Shown: positions 30,941-41,561 of the stretch, in pieces
Position numbering within the stretch: the stretch's first letter is position 1
Layout of the letters: the number at the start of each line of letters is the position of its first letter
DNA from: Candidatus Pantoea edessiphila
GTDB lineage: Bacteria; Pseudomonadota; Gammaproteobacteria; Enterobacterales; Enterobacteriaceae
Length of the DNA: 64,000 nucleotides
Reading direction: 5' to 3'
NCBI RefSeq assembly: GCF_002933315.1
Contig: NZ_PDKT01000001.1
Location: forward strand, 124,001-188,000
Notes under the pieces: model-generated
What the model was told of the DNA's origin: nothing
Database searches by the model: none
The model's input: the letters and a program-made list of their open reading frames with translations, nothing else
Translations under genes and position numbers: made by a program

Positions 30941-32158
30941 TTGAATCTAGAATTTATTAGAAATGATTTTCCTATTTTAAAACGTAAAATCAACGGTTAT
31001 CCTTTGGTATATTTTGATAACGCCGCTAGTTCTCAGCGTCCATTATCTGTAATTAATGCCGAAAATATTTTTTATAAAAATGATTATGGAGCTGTTCATA
31101 GAGGTATTCATACACTAAGTTCAAAAGCAACTAGTCATATGGAAAGTGTCCGTAGTCAAGTTGCAAGTTTTATAAATGCTGCTTCTCAAGAAGAAATTAT
31201 CTTTGTTAAAGGAACGACAGAAGGAATAAATTTAATAGCTAATAGTTGGGGTCTCAATAACCTTAGTATCAATGATAACATAATTATCACTGAAATGGAA
31301 CATCATGCCAATATAGTACCATGGCAAATAATCGCTAAACGTATAGGAATAGAGATTCGTGTCTTACGTTTAGGTGAAAATGGTAACTTATCTTTAAATA
31401 TGCTTGGAAATCTAATTGATAAAAAAACAAAATTATTAGCAATCACTCATGTTTCTAATGTTCTTGGTATTGTAAATCCAATAAAAGAAATCATTGCATA
31501 TGTTAAATCATCAGGTATGATAACAGTTGTAGATGGTGCTCAAGCTGTAATGCATCATCCAATTGACGTTCAGGATATAGGATGTGATTTTTATGTTTTT
31601 TCTGGTCATAAAATATATGGACCAACTGGCATTGGTATCTTATATGGTCGTAAAAATATATTAACTACAATGCCTCCATGGGAAGGTGGAGGTTCAATGA
31701 TTAATGATGTAATATTGCCTACTGGCACTACCTGGAATACTCTTCCATGGCGTTTTGAAGCAGGTACTCCTAATATCACTGGAATCGTTGGATTAGGTGC
31801 TGCTTTACATTATATAAAGAATTTAGGATTAGATAATATTAATAAGTACGAATCTACTTTAGTGGATTATGCACATAAGCAATTATCTTTAATACCAGAT
31901 ATTAAGTTGTACAGTCCTACAAATAGTACTGGTATTATTTCATTTAATTTAGGTAAACATCATGCTTTTGATGTTGGTAGTTTTTTAGATCAATATGGTA
32001 TAGCTATTCGTACAGGTCATCATTGTGCAATTCCATTAATGCGTTATTACAATGTAACAGCAATGTGTAGAGCTTCATTTGCATTTTATAATAATAAAAA
32101 AGAAATAGATCGTTTAGTATCTAGTTTGAAACATATTAATCGTTTATTAAATAATTAA
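30941..32158 (+). CDS. sufS: Cysteine desulfurase SufS
   Basis: PLP enzyme that takes sulfur from cysteine for cluster assembly. It has 405 residues from TTG (E. coli 406). The PLP lysine is Lys224 in [12 protein letters not shown], and the persulfide Cys is near residue 362 in [14 protein letters not shown]. There is no ATG at the start: TTG at 30941 is assigned, but an in-frame ATT at 30938 has better spacing to the GGAG at 30925-30928. sufD ends 4 bp earlier. Partner SufE follows. Confidence 0.96.
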   Translation: MNLEFIRNDFPILKRKINGYPLVYFDNAASSQRPLSVINAENIFYKNDYGAVHRGIHTLSSKATSHMESVRSQVASFINAASQEEIIFVKGTTEGINLIANSWGLNNLSINDNIIITEMEHHANIVPWQIIAKRIGIEIRVLRLGENGNLSLNMLGNLIDKKTKLLAITHVSNVLGIVNPIKEIIAYVKSSGMITVVDGAQAVMHHPIDVQDIGCDFYVFSGHKIYGPTGIGILYGRKNILTTMPPWEGGGSMINDVILPTGTTWNTLPWRFEAGTPNITGIVGLGAALHYIKNLGLDNINKYESTLVDYAHKQLSLIPDIKLYSPTNSTGIISFNLGKHHAFDVGSFLDQYGIAIRTGHHCAIPLMRYYNVTAMCRASFAFYNNKKEIDRLVSSLKHINRLLNN

Positions 32159-32193
32159 GTATAATAATATAAACTTAATTGGAGTTGTTAAAA

Positions 32194-32616
32194 GTGACTT
32201 TACCTAACAAAAATAAATTAATTTTTAACTTTAATCAGTGTTCTAGTTGGGAAGAAAAATATCTTTATATTATTGAACTTGGAGAAAAAATTCCAATTAT
32301 ATCTAGTGACTTACGTCATTCTAAAAATATGATTGCTGGCTGTCAAAGCCAAGTTTGGATTAAGATAACTCCGAATCCAGATAGTACTGTTGTTTTTGAA
32401 GGAGATAGTAACTCTGTTATAGTTAAAGGATTGATTGCTATAATATTTATTCTGTATCAAAATTTGTCTATGTCAGATATTATAATTTTAGATATAAAGT
32501 ATTGGTTTAATCAATTATCATTAACACAACATATAACACCAACGCGTTCACAAGGAATAGAAGCCGTAATTAAATCTATTCATCGTAGTATAAAAATCTT
32601 ATCTAAAAATACCTAA
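32194..32616 (+). CDS. sufE: Sulfur acceptor SufE
   Basis: Accepts persulfide from SufS and carries it to SufB. With the GTG start at 32194 it has 140 residues (E. coli 138), and GGAG lies at 32181-32184, nine bases before. A TTG five codons upstream is in frame but overlaps that ribosome-binding site, so it is not the start. The acceptor Cys is Cys50 in GCQSQVW; SSWEEKYLYIIELG and QHITPTRSQG are conserved. Last gene of the suf operon; tRNA-Val lies on the other strand 17 bp on. Confidence 0.95.
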   Translation: MTLPNKNKLIFNFNQCSSWEEKYLYIIELGEKIPIISSDLRHSKNMIAGCQSQVWIKITPNPDSTVVFEGDSNSVIVKGLIAIIFILYQNLSMSDIIILDIKYWFNQLSLTQHITPTRSQGIEAVIKSIHRSIKILSKNT

Positions 32617-32632
32617 GTATTCATTTTTATGA

Positions 32633-32705
32633 TGCGTTCTAATGGATTTGAACCATTGACCTCCACCATGTCAAGGTGGTACTCTACCATCTGAGCTAAG
32701 AACGC
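32633..32705 (-). tRNA. tRNA-Val, anticodon GAC
   Basis: A 73-nt cloverleaf on the minus strand. The acceptor stem is GCGTTCT/AGAACGC, the anticodon stem CCACC/GGTGG with loop TTGACAT giving anticodon GAC at position 34-36, and the T arm AATGG-TTCAAAT-CCATT, with discriminator A. CCA is not encoded (TC follows the discriminator), so a CCA-adding enzyme is needed. E. coli has valV and valW, both GAC, in the same part of the chromosome, so this is a reduced relic of that pair. Confidence 0.97.
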
Positions 32706-32810
32706 AATATTATTTTTTTTATAATTATAATTGATATAAAAATTTGAATATAATCAAATATTAAATTTTTTATAATAGTATTAATCATTTTGTAATAAGG
32801 TAAAAATAAC

Positions 32811-33431
32811 ATGTTTACTGGTATAGTGCAAGGCATAGCAGAAATAGTATATGTAGAAAAAAAAAATATACCTTATAAATATACTATAAAACTTCCTAAA
32901 GAATTAATACTTGACTTAAATTTAGGATCGTCTGTAATGATTAATGGCTGTTGTCTAACCGTCAATAATATTGATAATTTTTGTGTTAGTTTTTATTTAA
33001 TTAAAGAAACATTGGAAGTTAGCAATTTAAATTATTTATGTATGGGAGACATGGTAAATATTGAGCGGGCGGTAAAAATAAATCACGAAATAGGAGGTCA
33101 TTTAATGTCTGGCCATGTCATTACTACTGCCGAAATTTGTGAAATAATTAAATCAAATAGTAATTATACTTTATATTTTAAAGTTAAAGATAGTAATACA
33201 ATGAAATATATTTTTCGTAAAGGATTTATAGGAATAGATGGTATTAGTTTAACAGTAGGAAATATTTCTGAAAAGATTTTTTGTGTTTTTCTTGTTCCAG
33301 AGACATTAAAACGGACCACTATTGGTAATAAGAAATTAGGTTATTATGCTAATATTGAAATAGATTCATATACTCAAGGAATAGTAGATACTGTTGAAAA
33401 TTTAATGCTTTCATACAAAAATCTTTGTTGA
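32811..33431 (+). CDS. ribE: Riboflavin synthase alpha chain
   Basis: Dismutates two lumazine molecules to riboflavin; called ribC in older E. coli nomenclature. It has 206 residues (E. coli 213). The start MFTGIVQGIAEI is the family signature, and the two internally repeated barrel halves are visible: the first with SVMINGCCLTV and the second after EIGGHLMSGHVITT with IGIDGISLTVG. No FMN riboswitch is recognisable upstream. With ribA in this window, it indicates that riboflavin synthesis is retained. A terminator overlaps the stop codon. Confidence 0.96.
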   Translation: MFTGIVQGIAEIVYVEKKNIPYKYTIKLPKELILDLNLGSSVMINGCCLTVNNIDNFCVSFYLIKETLEVSNLNYLCMGDMVNIERAVKINHEIGGHLMSGHVITTAEICEIIKSNSNYTLYFKVKDSNTMKYIFRKGFIGIDGISLTVGNISEKIFCVFLVPETLKRTTIGNKKLGYYANIEIDSYTQGIVDTVENLMLSYKNLC

Positions 33432-33447
33432 ATCAATAAAGATTTTT
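33417..33447 (+). terminator. Terminator overlapping the end of ribE
   Basis: AAAAATCTTT (33417-33426) pairs with AAAGATTTTT (33438-33447), an 11-nt loop between, followed by one more T. The left arm lies inside the last codons of ribE, an economical arrangement. Confidence 0.7.
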
Positions 33448-33780
33448 TAAACATTGTTTCTACTTTTTTATAAATTAATTTTAGATCTGCCTATTTAAAT
33501 AATAAAATATAACTAATATTTATAATAAAAACTTATTACAAATTCATAAATTAAATTGATTATTATTAATTAATTTTAAACTAGTTTCATATATATTATT
33601 TATTAAAAAATATTCAAATAGATATTAATCTATTAAAAACAATGATATAACTAAAATTTAATTATTTATGCATTATTAATTTAATAAAAAATTAATTTAT
33701 AAAAATTTTTATAGTTCAATATATTCATATGGGCATATAAGATATTAAGTACTATCTTATTATAAATAAGGAATGTAATT
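33448..33780. other. 333-bp spacer between ribE and grxD
   Basis: Nearly pure A+T, no gene seen. It ends with an AAGGA ribosome-binding site for grxD. Confidence 0.5.
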
Positions 33781-34116
33781 ATGATTAACACTGTAGAAAA
33801 AATTAAAAAACAAATTTCAGAAAATCCAATTTTACTATATATGAAAGGTTCACCTAATCAACCAAGTTGTGGTTTTTCTGCTCAGGCAGTAAAGTTTTTA
33901 TCAGCTTGTGGAGAACGTTTTGCTTACGTAGATATTCTAAAAAATCCTGATATTCGTTTGGAATTACCTAAATATTCAAATTGGCCTACTTTTCCTCAGT
34001 TATGGATTAATGGTGAATTAATAGGTGGTTGTGATATTATCATTGAAATGTTTAAATGTAATGAGCTACAACCTATGCTTAAACAAGCAATCAAAAAAGA
34101 CAAAACTAATACTTAA
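33781..34116 (+). CDS. grxD: Monothiol glutaredoxin Grx4
   Basis: CGFS-type monothiol glutaredoxin that binds a 2Fe-2S cluster with glutathione and works in Fe-S delivery. It has 111 residues (E. coli 115). The active site is Cys30 in PSCGFSAQAV; WPTFPQLWINGELIGGCDI forms the glutathione-binding region. It is retained beside the suf operon region and is a plausible partner for clusters made by Suf. It is convergent with rnt. Confidence 0.97.
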   Translation: MINTVEKIKKQISENPILLYMKGSPNQPSCGFSAQAVKFLSACGERFAYVDILKNPDIRLELPKYSNWPTFPQLWINGELIGGCDIIIEMFKCNELQPMLKQAIKKDKTNT

Positions 34117-34165
34117 AATATTAATATAAGCAAATACGACAATTGTTGGCTTTCAATTATTTGTT

Positions 34166-34828
34166 TTAATTAGATATATTTTCTACATTATCAACTGACG
34201 TTGGTGGCCAACCACCCAGTCTTTTCCAACGATTTACTAATTCACAAAATAATACTGCAGTTTGTTCTGTGTCATATAGTGCAGAATGTGCTTGAATATT
34301 ATCAAAATTTATTCCAGCAGTCTTACATGCTTTTGCTAGTACTGTTTGACCTAGTATTAATCCACTTAACGTAGCAGTATCGAATGTAGCAAAAGGATGA
34401 AACGGGCTATGTTTTAAATTACTGCGTTCAACAGCTGCCATCATGAATTTAAAATCAAAAGTTGCGTTATGTGCTACCATAATAGCACAGTTACAACCAG
34501 TGTTTTTTATTCCCTTACGCACCATATCAAAAATTGAATTAAGTGCCTCATATTCACTTACAGCACTACGCAATGGATTTGTCGGATCAATACCTGTAAA
34601 TGCAAGTGAATCAGGATTTAATAATGCACCCTTAAATGGTTTAATATGAAAATGTTTTGTTTCATTTAAATGCATCCATCCATCTGTATCCATTTGTAAA
34701 GTAGTTGCAGCTATTTCTAATAGGGCATCAGTTTGTTCATTAAAACCAGCAGTTTCTACATCAATTACAACAGGGTAAAAACCACGAAATCGTTGATTAA
34801 TATCATTTAAATAATTTAGTTCAGACAT
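34166..34828 (-). CDS. rnt: Ribonuclease T
   Basis: DEDD-family 3'-5' exoribonuclease that trims tRNA and other stable RNA ends. It has 220 residues (E. coli 215). The catalytic residues Asp23 and Glu25 lie in [11 protein letters not shown]; the second Asp is in [13 protein letters not shown] and the His/Asp pair in [16 protein letters not shown]. It is leftward and convergent with grxD, as in E. coli. This enzyme is probably needed to mature tRNAs that lack an encoded CCA. Confidence 0.97.
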   Translation of the reverse strand: MSELNYLNDINQRFRGFYPVVIDVETAGFNEQTDALLEIAATTLQMDTDGWMHLNETKHFHIKPFKGALLNPDSLAFTGIDPTNPLRSAVSEYEALNSIFDMVRKGIKNTGCNCAIMVAHNATFDFKFMMAAVERSNLKHSPFHPFATFDTATLSGLILGQTVLAKACKTAGINFDNIQAHSALYDTEQTAVLFCELVNRWKRLGGWPPTSVDNVENISN

Positions 34829-35581
34829 AATATCTCATTATGGAAATACAAAATATAAAGCAAAAATAAATTTAATTGATCATTATTTTATTGAATTTCA
34901 AGATAATTAATTTTTCTATCTCATTAAATATATATCGTTGTTTGTAATTTTTATAAAAACATTAAATATTTTTTATAAAGAATAATATAAAATTATTTAT
35001 TTTTTATTTAGTTATGAAATTAAATTTTATTTTTTATATGTTTTATTTATAATAAATAATATTTTTTATTAATCTTTATTATTTATTGCAAGTTTTTTAA
35101 AATTAAAATAATACATTTATGTAATTACTTATTACAGCTGATAAATATACAATATTTATTTTTAATAACTAATTTTATAAAAACACTAGGATCTATATAT
35201 TCTATTATTTATATTTCAAAATATCAAGATTTTGATTTATTTAAACATATTTATAATTATTATATAATTTAATAAATATAATTTTATCAATTAACTAAAT
35301 TAAATAGTGAAAATAATATTGGATGTATTTAAATGTTTTTGATTGAGGTAATTAAAGTATATTGGATTATTTATTAAAAATTCAATTTTTATAAAGTGAC
35401 AAATAATTTATTATTTTCAGTATAAAAACTAAATATCTATTTTTTAAAAAATAGAAAATTTTTTATTGATTACGAAAATAAATCTTTTATTATTAGCAAA
35501 TGTTTCATTTTTTATGAAAAAAATAATTGCCTTCTTTATTAACAATATCTTAGTAAAATTAATCAAGTATGAGTAATAATT
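34829..35581. other. 753-bp spacer between rnt and pdxH
   Basis: No gene or RNA seen. It is extremely AT-rich, and contains a perfect 18-bp palindrome, CTATTTTTTAAAAAATAG, at 35437-35454. It represents a stretch of deleted genes between rnt and pdxH; it must contain divergent promoters for both. Confidence 0.5.
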
Positions 35582-36238
35582 ATGAATGATTTTAAACAAT
35601 CGACTGAAATTGCCAATATACGTAGAGAATATATAAAAGGAAAATTACATCGTAAGGATTTACCAAATAATCCTTTAATTTTATTTGAAAATTGGTTGAT
35701 ACAAGCTTGTGATGCTTGTTTACCAGATCCAACATCAATGACAATAGCAACAGTAGACAAAAATGGTCAACCTTATCAACGTAGTGTATTGTTAAAACAT
35801 TATGACATAGAAGGTTTAGTCTTTTATACTAATCTTAGTAGTAGGAAAGTGATGCACTTAAATAATAACCCAAATATTTCATTACATTTTCTATGGGCTT
35901 TACTTGATCGTCAGTTGATGGTATTAGGTAAGGTAGAACAATTATCATTTATAGAAACAATAAAATATTTTCGTGCACGTCCTCGTTATAGTCAAATAAG
36001 TACGTGGGCATCTAAACAATCTTCATTAATTTCATCTCGTAAAGTGCTTGAAAAAAATTTTTTACAGATAAAAAATAAATTTAAGAATTGTGAAGTTCCG
36101 TTACCTAGTTTTTGGGGCGGTTTTAGAGTAAAAATTAATACAATGGAATTTTGGCAAGGTGGTAAACATAGATTACATGACAGATTTTTATACCAATTAG
36201 AAGATAATATATGGAAAATAAATCGGCTTGCACCGTAA
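35582..36238 (+). CDS. pdxH: Pyridoxine/pyridoxamine 5'-phosphate oxidase
   Basis: FMN enzyme that makes pyridoxal 5'-phosphate, the cofactor of AstC and SufS in this window. It has 218 residues, the same as E. coli. FMN- and substrate-binding segments [27 protein letters not shown], and the C-terminal [16 protein letters not shown] with WKINRLAP are conserved. tyrS follows in the same direction after 46 bp, as in E. coli. Confidence 0.97.
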   Translation: MNDFKQSTEIANIRREYIKGKLHRKDLPNNPLILFENWLIQACDACLPDPTSMTIATVDKNGQPYQRSVLLKHYDIEGLVFYTNLSSRKVMHLNNNPNISLHFLWALLDRQLMVLGKVEQLSFIETIKYFRARPRYSQISTWASKQSSLISSRKVLEKNFLQIKNKFKNCEVPLPSFWGGFRVKINTMEFWQGGKHRLHDRFLYQLEDNIWKINRLAP

Positions 36239-36284
36239 ATAATATTTTTACTACTAAAAACTATTAATTAGTTAGGATATGTAA

Positions 36285-37559
36285 ATGAGTACAAACAACA
36301 TTATAAGTTATTTGCATAATAGAGACTTGATATGTCAATTAACAAATGAAGATATTATAATAAAAAAAATACAAGAAGGTCCTATATCAGTTTATTGCGG
36401 ATTTGACCCTACTGCTGAAAGTTTACATTTAGGTCATCTTGTACCTTTAATATGTTTAAGACATTTTCAAAATCTAGGACATAAACCAATTTTATTGGTT
36501 GGAGGTGCTACTGGCTTGATCGGTGATCCCAGTTTCAAAGCAACTGAACGTAAACTTAATGATAATGATATTATAAAAAAATGGATCAAAAAGATAAAAG
36601 GACAACTTACAAGATTCTTAAATTTTGACTGTGGATTTAACAGTGCTTTGATTATTAATAATATTGACTGGTTTAAAAAAATTAATGTATTAACTTTTTT
36701 AAGAGAAATAGGTAAACATTTTTCTGTGAATCAAATGATCAATAAAGAAGCTATAAAACAACGTATAAAACGTAATGATCAAGGTATATCTTTTACTGAA
36801 TTTTCTTATAATTTATTACAAAGTTATGATTTTGCTTATTTAAACAAATTACATAATGTTTCATTACAAATAGGAGGTTCCGATCAATGGGGAAATATTA
36901 CATCTGGTATTAATTTAACACGTAAGCTAAATAAAAATCAAGTTTTTGGTTTAACTGTTCCTTTAATTACAAAATCTGATGGTACTAAGTTTGGTAAGAC
37001 TGAAAAAGAAACTATATGGTTGGATTCTGAAAAAACTAGTCCATATAAATTTTATCAATTTTGGATTAATACTGCGGATACTGATATTTACCGTTTTTTA
37101 AAATATTTTACATCTATTAGCACTACTAAAATTAATAGAATGGAATATGAGGATAAAAATATAAGTAAAATACCTAGTGCTAAATATATATTAGCAGAAG
37201 AAATTACTAATTTAGTTCATGGAAAAAATGGTATGATCAGTGCAAAACGAATTACTCAAAGTTTGTTTTCTAGCAATATAATTGATATGACTGAATCTGA
37301 TTTTAAACAACTTGCTTTTGATGGCATTCCTAATATTATTCTTAGTGAATTAGAAGATTTACAAGCAGCCTTAGTTAAGGCAAAATTAGCAGCATCACGT
37401 AGCCAAGCTAAAACGATGATTAGTTCTTATGCCATAAATATAAATGGTAAAAAACAATCTAATCCCTATTACATATTTAATAAATCTGATAAATTATTTA
37501 ATAAATATACATTAATTTGTCGTGGAAAGAAAAACCATTGTCTAATTAATTGGTTATAA
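36285..37559 (+). CDS. tyrS: Tyrosyl-tRNA synthetase
   Basis: Class I synthetase charging tRNA-Tyr, 424 residues, the same as E. coli. The HIGH-like motif is HLGHL in [11 protein letters not shown], and the KMSKS-like motif is KFGKT, as in E. coli. The C-terminal S4-like RNA-binding domain ([21 protein letters not shown]) is present. This enzyme family has no editing domain. It is co-directional with pdxH. The pdxY gene that follows in E. coli is absent. Confidence 0.97.
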   Translation: MSTNNIISYLHNRDLICQLTNEDIIIKKIQEGPISVYCGFDPTAESLHLGHLVPLICLRHFQNLGHKPILLVGGATGLIGDPSFKATERKLNDNDIIKKWIKKIKGQLTRFLNFDCGFNSALIINNIDWFKKINVLTFLREIGKHFSVNQMINKEAIKQRIKRNDQGISFTEFSYNLLQSYDFAYLNKLHNVSLQIGGSDQWGNITSGINLTRKLNKNQVFGLTVPLITKSDGTKFGKTEKETIWLDSEKTSPYKFYQFWINTADTDIYRFLKYFTSISTTKINRMEYEDKNISKIPSAKYILAEEITNLVHGKNGMISAKRITQSLFSSNIIDMTESDFKQLAFDGIPNIILSELEDLQAALVKAKLAASRSQAKTMISSYAININGKKQSNPYYIFNKSDKLFNKYTLICRGKKNHCLINWL

Positions 37560-37599
37560 AGTAATAATTTTAGAATTAGTAATAAAACACAAAACATTA

Positions 37600-38232
37600 T
37601 TAATTTTTTATTGCATAATATCTACATAAATCTTTAATATTGCACTCATTACATTTTGGATTTCGAGCTTTACATATATAACGTCCATGTAATACCATCC
37701 ACATATGACAGTGTTTTTTAAAAATTATTGGTACTACCTTTGATAATTTATTTGATACATGTTGAACATATTTACCAGGTGCAAAACCAGTGCGATTGCA
37801 TACGCGAAAAACATGAGTATCTACTGCAATTTCAGGTTGATCAAAAATAGTATTCAATATTATGGATGCAGTTTTATGACCAATGCCTGGTAATTTTTCT
37901 AGTTCTATTCTATTATTTGGTATTTTTCCTTTGTATTTATTTAATAAAATATGACAAATTTTAATTATATTAAGTGCCTTTATATTATATAAACCAATAG
38001 GTTTAATATAATTTTTGATACCATTTAAACCCAGATCTAAAAATTTTCTAGGATCATTCGCCTTGTTATAAAGTTTTTTTGTAGCTTTATTAACAATAAC
38101 ATCAGTAGATTGAGTAGATAGCAACGTTGATATTAATAGTTCAAATGGTGAACAAAAATTAAGTTCAGTAATAGGATAAGGATTTTTTTTTTCAAAGCGA
38201 TTAAGTATTTCTATACGTACTATTTGTTTCAT
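37600..38232 (-). CDS. nth: Endonuclease III (DNA glycosylase/AP lyase)
   Basis: Base-excision repair enzyme for oxidised pyrimidines. It has 210 residues (E. coli 211). The helix-hairpin-helix LPGIGHKTASIIL contains the catalytic Lys, and VDTHVFRVCNR the catalytic Asp. The 4Fe-4S cluster cysteines are in the C-x6-C-x2-C-x5-C pattern CKARNPKCNECNIKDLC at the C terminus. It is the last gene of the E. coli rsxABCDGE-nth operon; here only part of rsxB remains, 33 bp upstream on the same strand. Confidence 0.97.
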   Translation of the reverse strand: MKQIVRIEILNRFEKKNPYPITELNFCSPFELLISTLLSTQSTDVIVNKATKKLYNKANDPRKFLDLGLNGIKNYIKPIGLYNIKALNIIKICHILLNKYKGKIPNNRIELEKLPGIGHKTASIILNTIFDQPEIAVDTHVFRVCNRTGFAPGKYVQHVSNKLSKVVPIIFKKHCHMWMVLHGRYICKARNPKCNECNIKDLCRYYAIKN

Positions 38233-38265
38233 GAATAAATTTAACTACCTTTTAGTATGATATAT

Positions 38266-38595
38266 TCATAGATGGTTATATATATAATCTAATCTAGTGA
38301 AAATATTTTTCGTGTTTCTTTTTGTACAATTCACTGTGATTTTTATAGAAAGGATTTTAATACAATTAACAGGACATGATTCAATACATAGATTACATGC
38401 AGTGCAGAAATCACTCATTACTGTATGCACAACACGAGTAGTACCTATTATTGCTTTAATTGGGCATATCTTAGCACATTTATTACAACCTATGCATTGT
38501 TTTTCTTCAATCCATGCCGTTTTTTTTAGAATGATTTTAGTTTTCTGTTGATTAATATTATTGAATTCATTATCTGTTGTTTTTTTTATTTTCAT
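38266..38595 (-). CDS. rsxB: Truncated RsxB: free-standing two-[4Fe-4S] ferredoxin domain
   Basis: 109 residues, equivalent to about the last 95 residues of E. coli RsxB (192). Two complete 4Fe-4S motifs are kept, [12 protein letters not shown] and [12 protein letters not shown], with the RsxB-specific linker [14 protein letters not shown] between them. The N-terminal membrane anchor and the first Fe-S domain of RsxB are missing, and rsxA, C, D, G and E are absent from the locus. All eight cysteines are intact and the frame is open, which suggests a small soluble ferredoxin rather than a decaying remnant; a pseudogene cannot be excluded. It is probably co-transcribed with nth. Confidence 0.85.
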   Translation of the reverse strand: MKIKKTTDNEFNNINQQKTKIILKKTAWIEEKQCIGCNKCAKICPIKAIIGTTRVVHTVMSDFCTACNLCIESCPVNCIKILSIKITVNCTKRNTKNIFTRLDYIYNHL

Positions 38596-38760
38596 TATAT
38601 TTATTTTACCTGTTTTATTAAATTAATAATTATTTCTCTTTTTATAAGAATAAATATAGATTCAAATTAAAAATATAAATTTTTTACAATATTTTATTTA
38701 AACTAATACAGTTGGTGTTTTATTATATTAAATTTGATATTATGATTTAAATTTTTATTA

Positions 38761-39939
38761 TTAATCAAACTTATTAAATACACGAGCTAAACAACCATTT
38801 CCTTTAATAGTAATTGGCATTTCATCAGCAGAAATAAAATAAGATTCACCTGATTTCATTGTAATGTGTATTTTGTTATTAATAATACTAAAATTACCCT
38901 CAATACAAAACAATATAGCCATGCTATTTTGATTTATAATATGATATTCATCTTTTAAATTATGAATAGCAAAAATAAAATCATTAACTGTAACTGTAAA
39001 TTGTAATTCATTTTTTAATTTTTTTGGTCTTATCAAAAAATTTTCTAAAGAACTTTCTTCAAATTTTATATTTATTAAAAAATCCAATATATCTACATAT
39101 TTTGATGTCAAACCTGCACGTATAACATTATCGGAATTGGCACAAACTTCTACCGCTATACCTTTTAAATAAGAATGAGGTGTTCCAGGTGGTATAAATA
39201 CAGCTTCACCAGTTTTTAAAAAAAAATTATTAAGAAATAAAAATAAAAATAAACCATTATCTTGTGGATAATACATTATTATATCATTAATTGTCTTCCA
39301 AGGTTCAATTGTTAAAGATTTAATACAAGATTTTAATAAATTTAATGTTAATAACTTTTCTTTACCTTTCAAAAATAAAAGGAATTTTAATAGTTTTAAT
39401 AAATTATCTCTATTTGGATTTCTTTGAAAATAACTAATACAAGGATGTATATTAATAATTTTATTTAATAATGAAGTTATTTCAGAAAAATTTCTAAAAC
39501 CAATTAATGCATGAAAAGGACGCATTGCATAAATTAATTCAGGTTTATAATTATTGTCTTTATAATTACGCTTGTAACTATCTAGTGGAATTAATTTTAT
39601 ATTTTCCCTTATAAAACCTTTTTTAGCTAAAATTTTATTTGGATGCACTTGAATTGACAAAGGATGTTCAATACATAATATTTTAAATAAAAAAGGCAAT
39701 GCACCAAAATATTTTGCTACTGCATTGCCTAGTAATTTATAAGGATCTTTCTTGAGAACATCACTAAGTAAAGATATTTTATTATTGTAATATACTTTTG
39801 AAGGATTCTGAAGGTTAATACCTATCCATAATTCGGCCATAGGTAAATTTTGAGGGTTATGAATATTATAAGCATTACTTAAAAAAGTCCTACTACCCCA
39901 TTCATAATTTTTTAATGAATTTTTTAATTTTAATATCAT
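38761..39939 (-). CDS. manA: Mannose-6-phosphate isomerase
   Basis: Zinc enzyme interconverting mannose 6-phosphate and fructose 6-phosphate. It has 392 residues (E. coli 391). The zinc ligands sit in LSIQVHPNKILAKKGF and in GEAVFIPPGTPHSYLKG; KPELIYAMRPFHALIGF is conserved. Its likely role is use of mannose or supply of mannose 6-phosphate for surface sugars; no other mannose gene is in the window. It is divergent from fumC, as in E. coli. Confidence 0.95.
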   Translation of the reverse strand: MILKLKNSLKNYEWGSRTFLSNAYNIHNPQNLPMAELWIGINLQNPSKVYYNNKISLLSDVLKKDPYKLLGNAVAKYFGALPFLFKILCIEHPLSIQVHPNKILAKKGFIRENIKLIPLDSYKRNYKDNNYKPELIYAMRPFHALIGFRNFSEITSLLNKIINIHPCISYFQRNPNRDNLLKLLKFLLFLKGKEKLLTLNLLKSCIKSLTIEPWKTINDIIMYYPQDNGLFLFLFLNNFFLKTGEAVFIPPGTPHSYLKGIAVEVCANSDNVIRAGLTSKYVDILDFLINIKFEESSLENFLIRPKKLKNELQFTVTVNDFIFAIHNLKDEYHIINQNSMAILFCIEGNFSIINNKIHITMKSGESYFISADEMPITIKGNGCLARVFNKFD

Positions 39940-40068
39940 ATGTTAATAAAGTATTTTTTTTGTATAATATATTATTGTAGGATATGAAATAAATAAAAAG
40001 TATTAAAAATTATAAATATTAAACATATTAATTTATTAAATATATTACATTCATTAGGAGATTGATAA

Positions 40069-41460
40069 GTGATACCAATCCGTATAGAAAAAGACTCAAT
40101 GGGATCTGTAAATGTACCGCATAATAGATTATGGGGTGCTCAAACTCAGCGCTCATTAGAGCATTTTAATATTTCCATAGAAAAAATACCTGTTATATTT
40201 ATTTATGCATTAGCTTTAGTAAAACGTGCTGCTGCACAAGTAAATTATGATTTAGGATTGTTAGATAAAAATATTGCAGAATCAATTATTAAAGCAGCTG
40301 ATGAAGTAATGGATGGGAAACACAATGAAGAATTTCCGTTAGTTATTTGGCAAACTGGTTCTGGTACTCAAACTAATATGAATATGAATGAAGTGTTAGC
40401 TAATAGAGCTAGTGAAATTCTTGGAGGCAATAGAGGTGTATCACGTTTAGTACATCCTAATGATGATGTTAATAAAGGTCAAAGTTCAAACGATGTTTTC
40501 CCGAGTGCAATGCATATTGCATCAGTAATTGCTATTAATGAACATATGATTCCAAATATAATTACGCTAAAAAATATTTTACATGAAAAATCTGAATCAT
40601 TTAAAAAAATAGTAAAAATTGGTAGAACTCATTTACAAGATGCAATACCTTTAACTTTAGGACAAGAAATTTCTGGTTGGGTTACTATGATTGCAAACAA
40701 TTTAACATACATAGAACAAAGTATCCCTTATTTATGTGAACTTGCTTTAGGTGGTACAGCAGTTGGTACTGGTTTAAATACTCATCCAGAGTATGCAGTT
40801 AATGTTACTAAAATTATTGCTAATTTAACTAAACAACCATTTATTAGTGCACCAAATAAATTTGAAGCTTTAAGCAGTACTAATGCAATAGTAAATTCAC
40901 ACGGTACATTAAAAAATCTAGCTGTATCATTAATGAAAATTGCTAATGATATAAGATGGTTATCATCAGGACCACGTTGTGGTATTGGTGAAATAACTAT
41001 ACCAGAAAATGAGCCGGGAAGTTCAATAATGCCAGGAAAAGTTAATCCAACTCAATGTGAAGCAATAACTATGATTTGTTGTCAAATAATGGGTAATGAT
41101 GTTGCTATTAATATAGGTGGTTCATTGGGTAATTTTGAATTGAATGTATTTCGTCCAATGATAATATATAATTTTCTTCAATCAATTCGTCTTATTACAG
41201 ACGGAATTGATAGTTTTAATCGTTACTGTGCGATAGGTATTAAACCTGTGCATGAACGTATTAACAAACTTTTAAATGAATCGTTAATGCTAGTTACTGT
41301 ACTTAATACTCATATTGGATATGATAAAGCAGCAAAAATTGCTAAAAAAGCATATAAAGAAGGTTTAACACTTAAAATGTCCGCAGTAGAATTAGGTTAT
41401 CTTACAGAAGAAGAATTTGATAATTTAGTAAAACCAGATAAAATGATCGGCAAAATTTAA
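40069..41460 (+). CDS. fumC: Fumarate hydratase class II
   Basis: Fe-independent fumarase of the TCA cycle. It has 463 residues (E. coli 467). The start is GTG with AGGAG eight bases upstream. The superfamily signature [16 protein letters not shown], the substrate segment [14 protein letters not shown] and [14 protein letters not shown] are conserved. It is the only fumarase seen here, a version that does not need an Fe-S cluster. Confidence 0.97.
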   Translation: MIPIRIEKDSMGSVNVPHNRLWGAQTQRSLEHFNISIEKIPVIFIYALALVKRAAAQVNYDLGLLDKNIAESIIKAADEVMDGKHNEEFPLVIWQTGSGTQTNMNMNEVLANRASEILGGNRGVSRLVHPNDDVNKGQSSNDVFPSAMHIASVIAINEHMIPNIITLKNILHEKSESFKKIVKIGRTHLQDAIPLTLGQEISGWVTMIANNLTYIEQSIPYLCELALGGTAVGTGLNTHPEYAVNVTKIIANLTKQPFISAPNKFEALSSTNAIVNSHGTLKNLAVSLMKIANDIRWLSSGPRCGIGEITIPENEPGSSIMPGKVNPTQCEAITMICCQIMGNDVAINIGGSLGNFELNVFRPMIIYNFLQSIRLITDGIDSFNRYCAIGIKPVHERINKLLNESLMLVTVLNTHIGYDKAAKIAKKAYKEGLTLKMSAVELGYLTEEEFDNLVKPDKMIGKI

Positions 41461-41561
41461 TTAATACTAAATATAAAACTAATAATATTTTATTAAATTT
41501 TTTTAGCATAAGCACATAAGTTAATTAATTTTTATAACATATTAAAAATTTAAAATTAGAG

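Noticed and set aside
35437-35454. 18-bp palindrome in the rnt-pdxH spacer as an operator
   Set aside because: It is mostly a T-run/A-run junction, which is frequent by chance in sequence of this composition.
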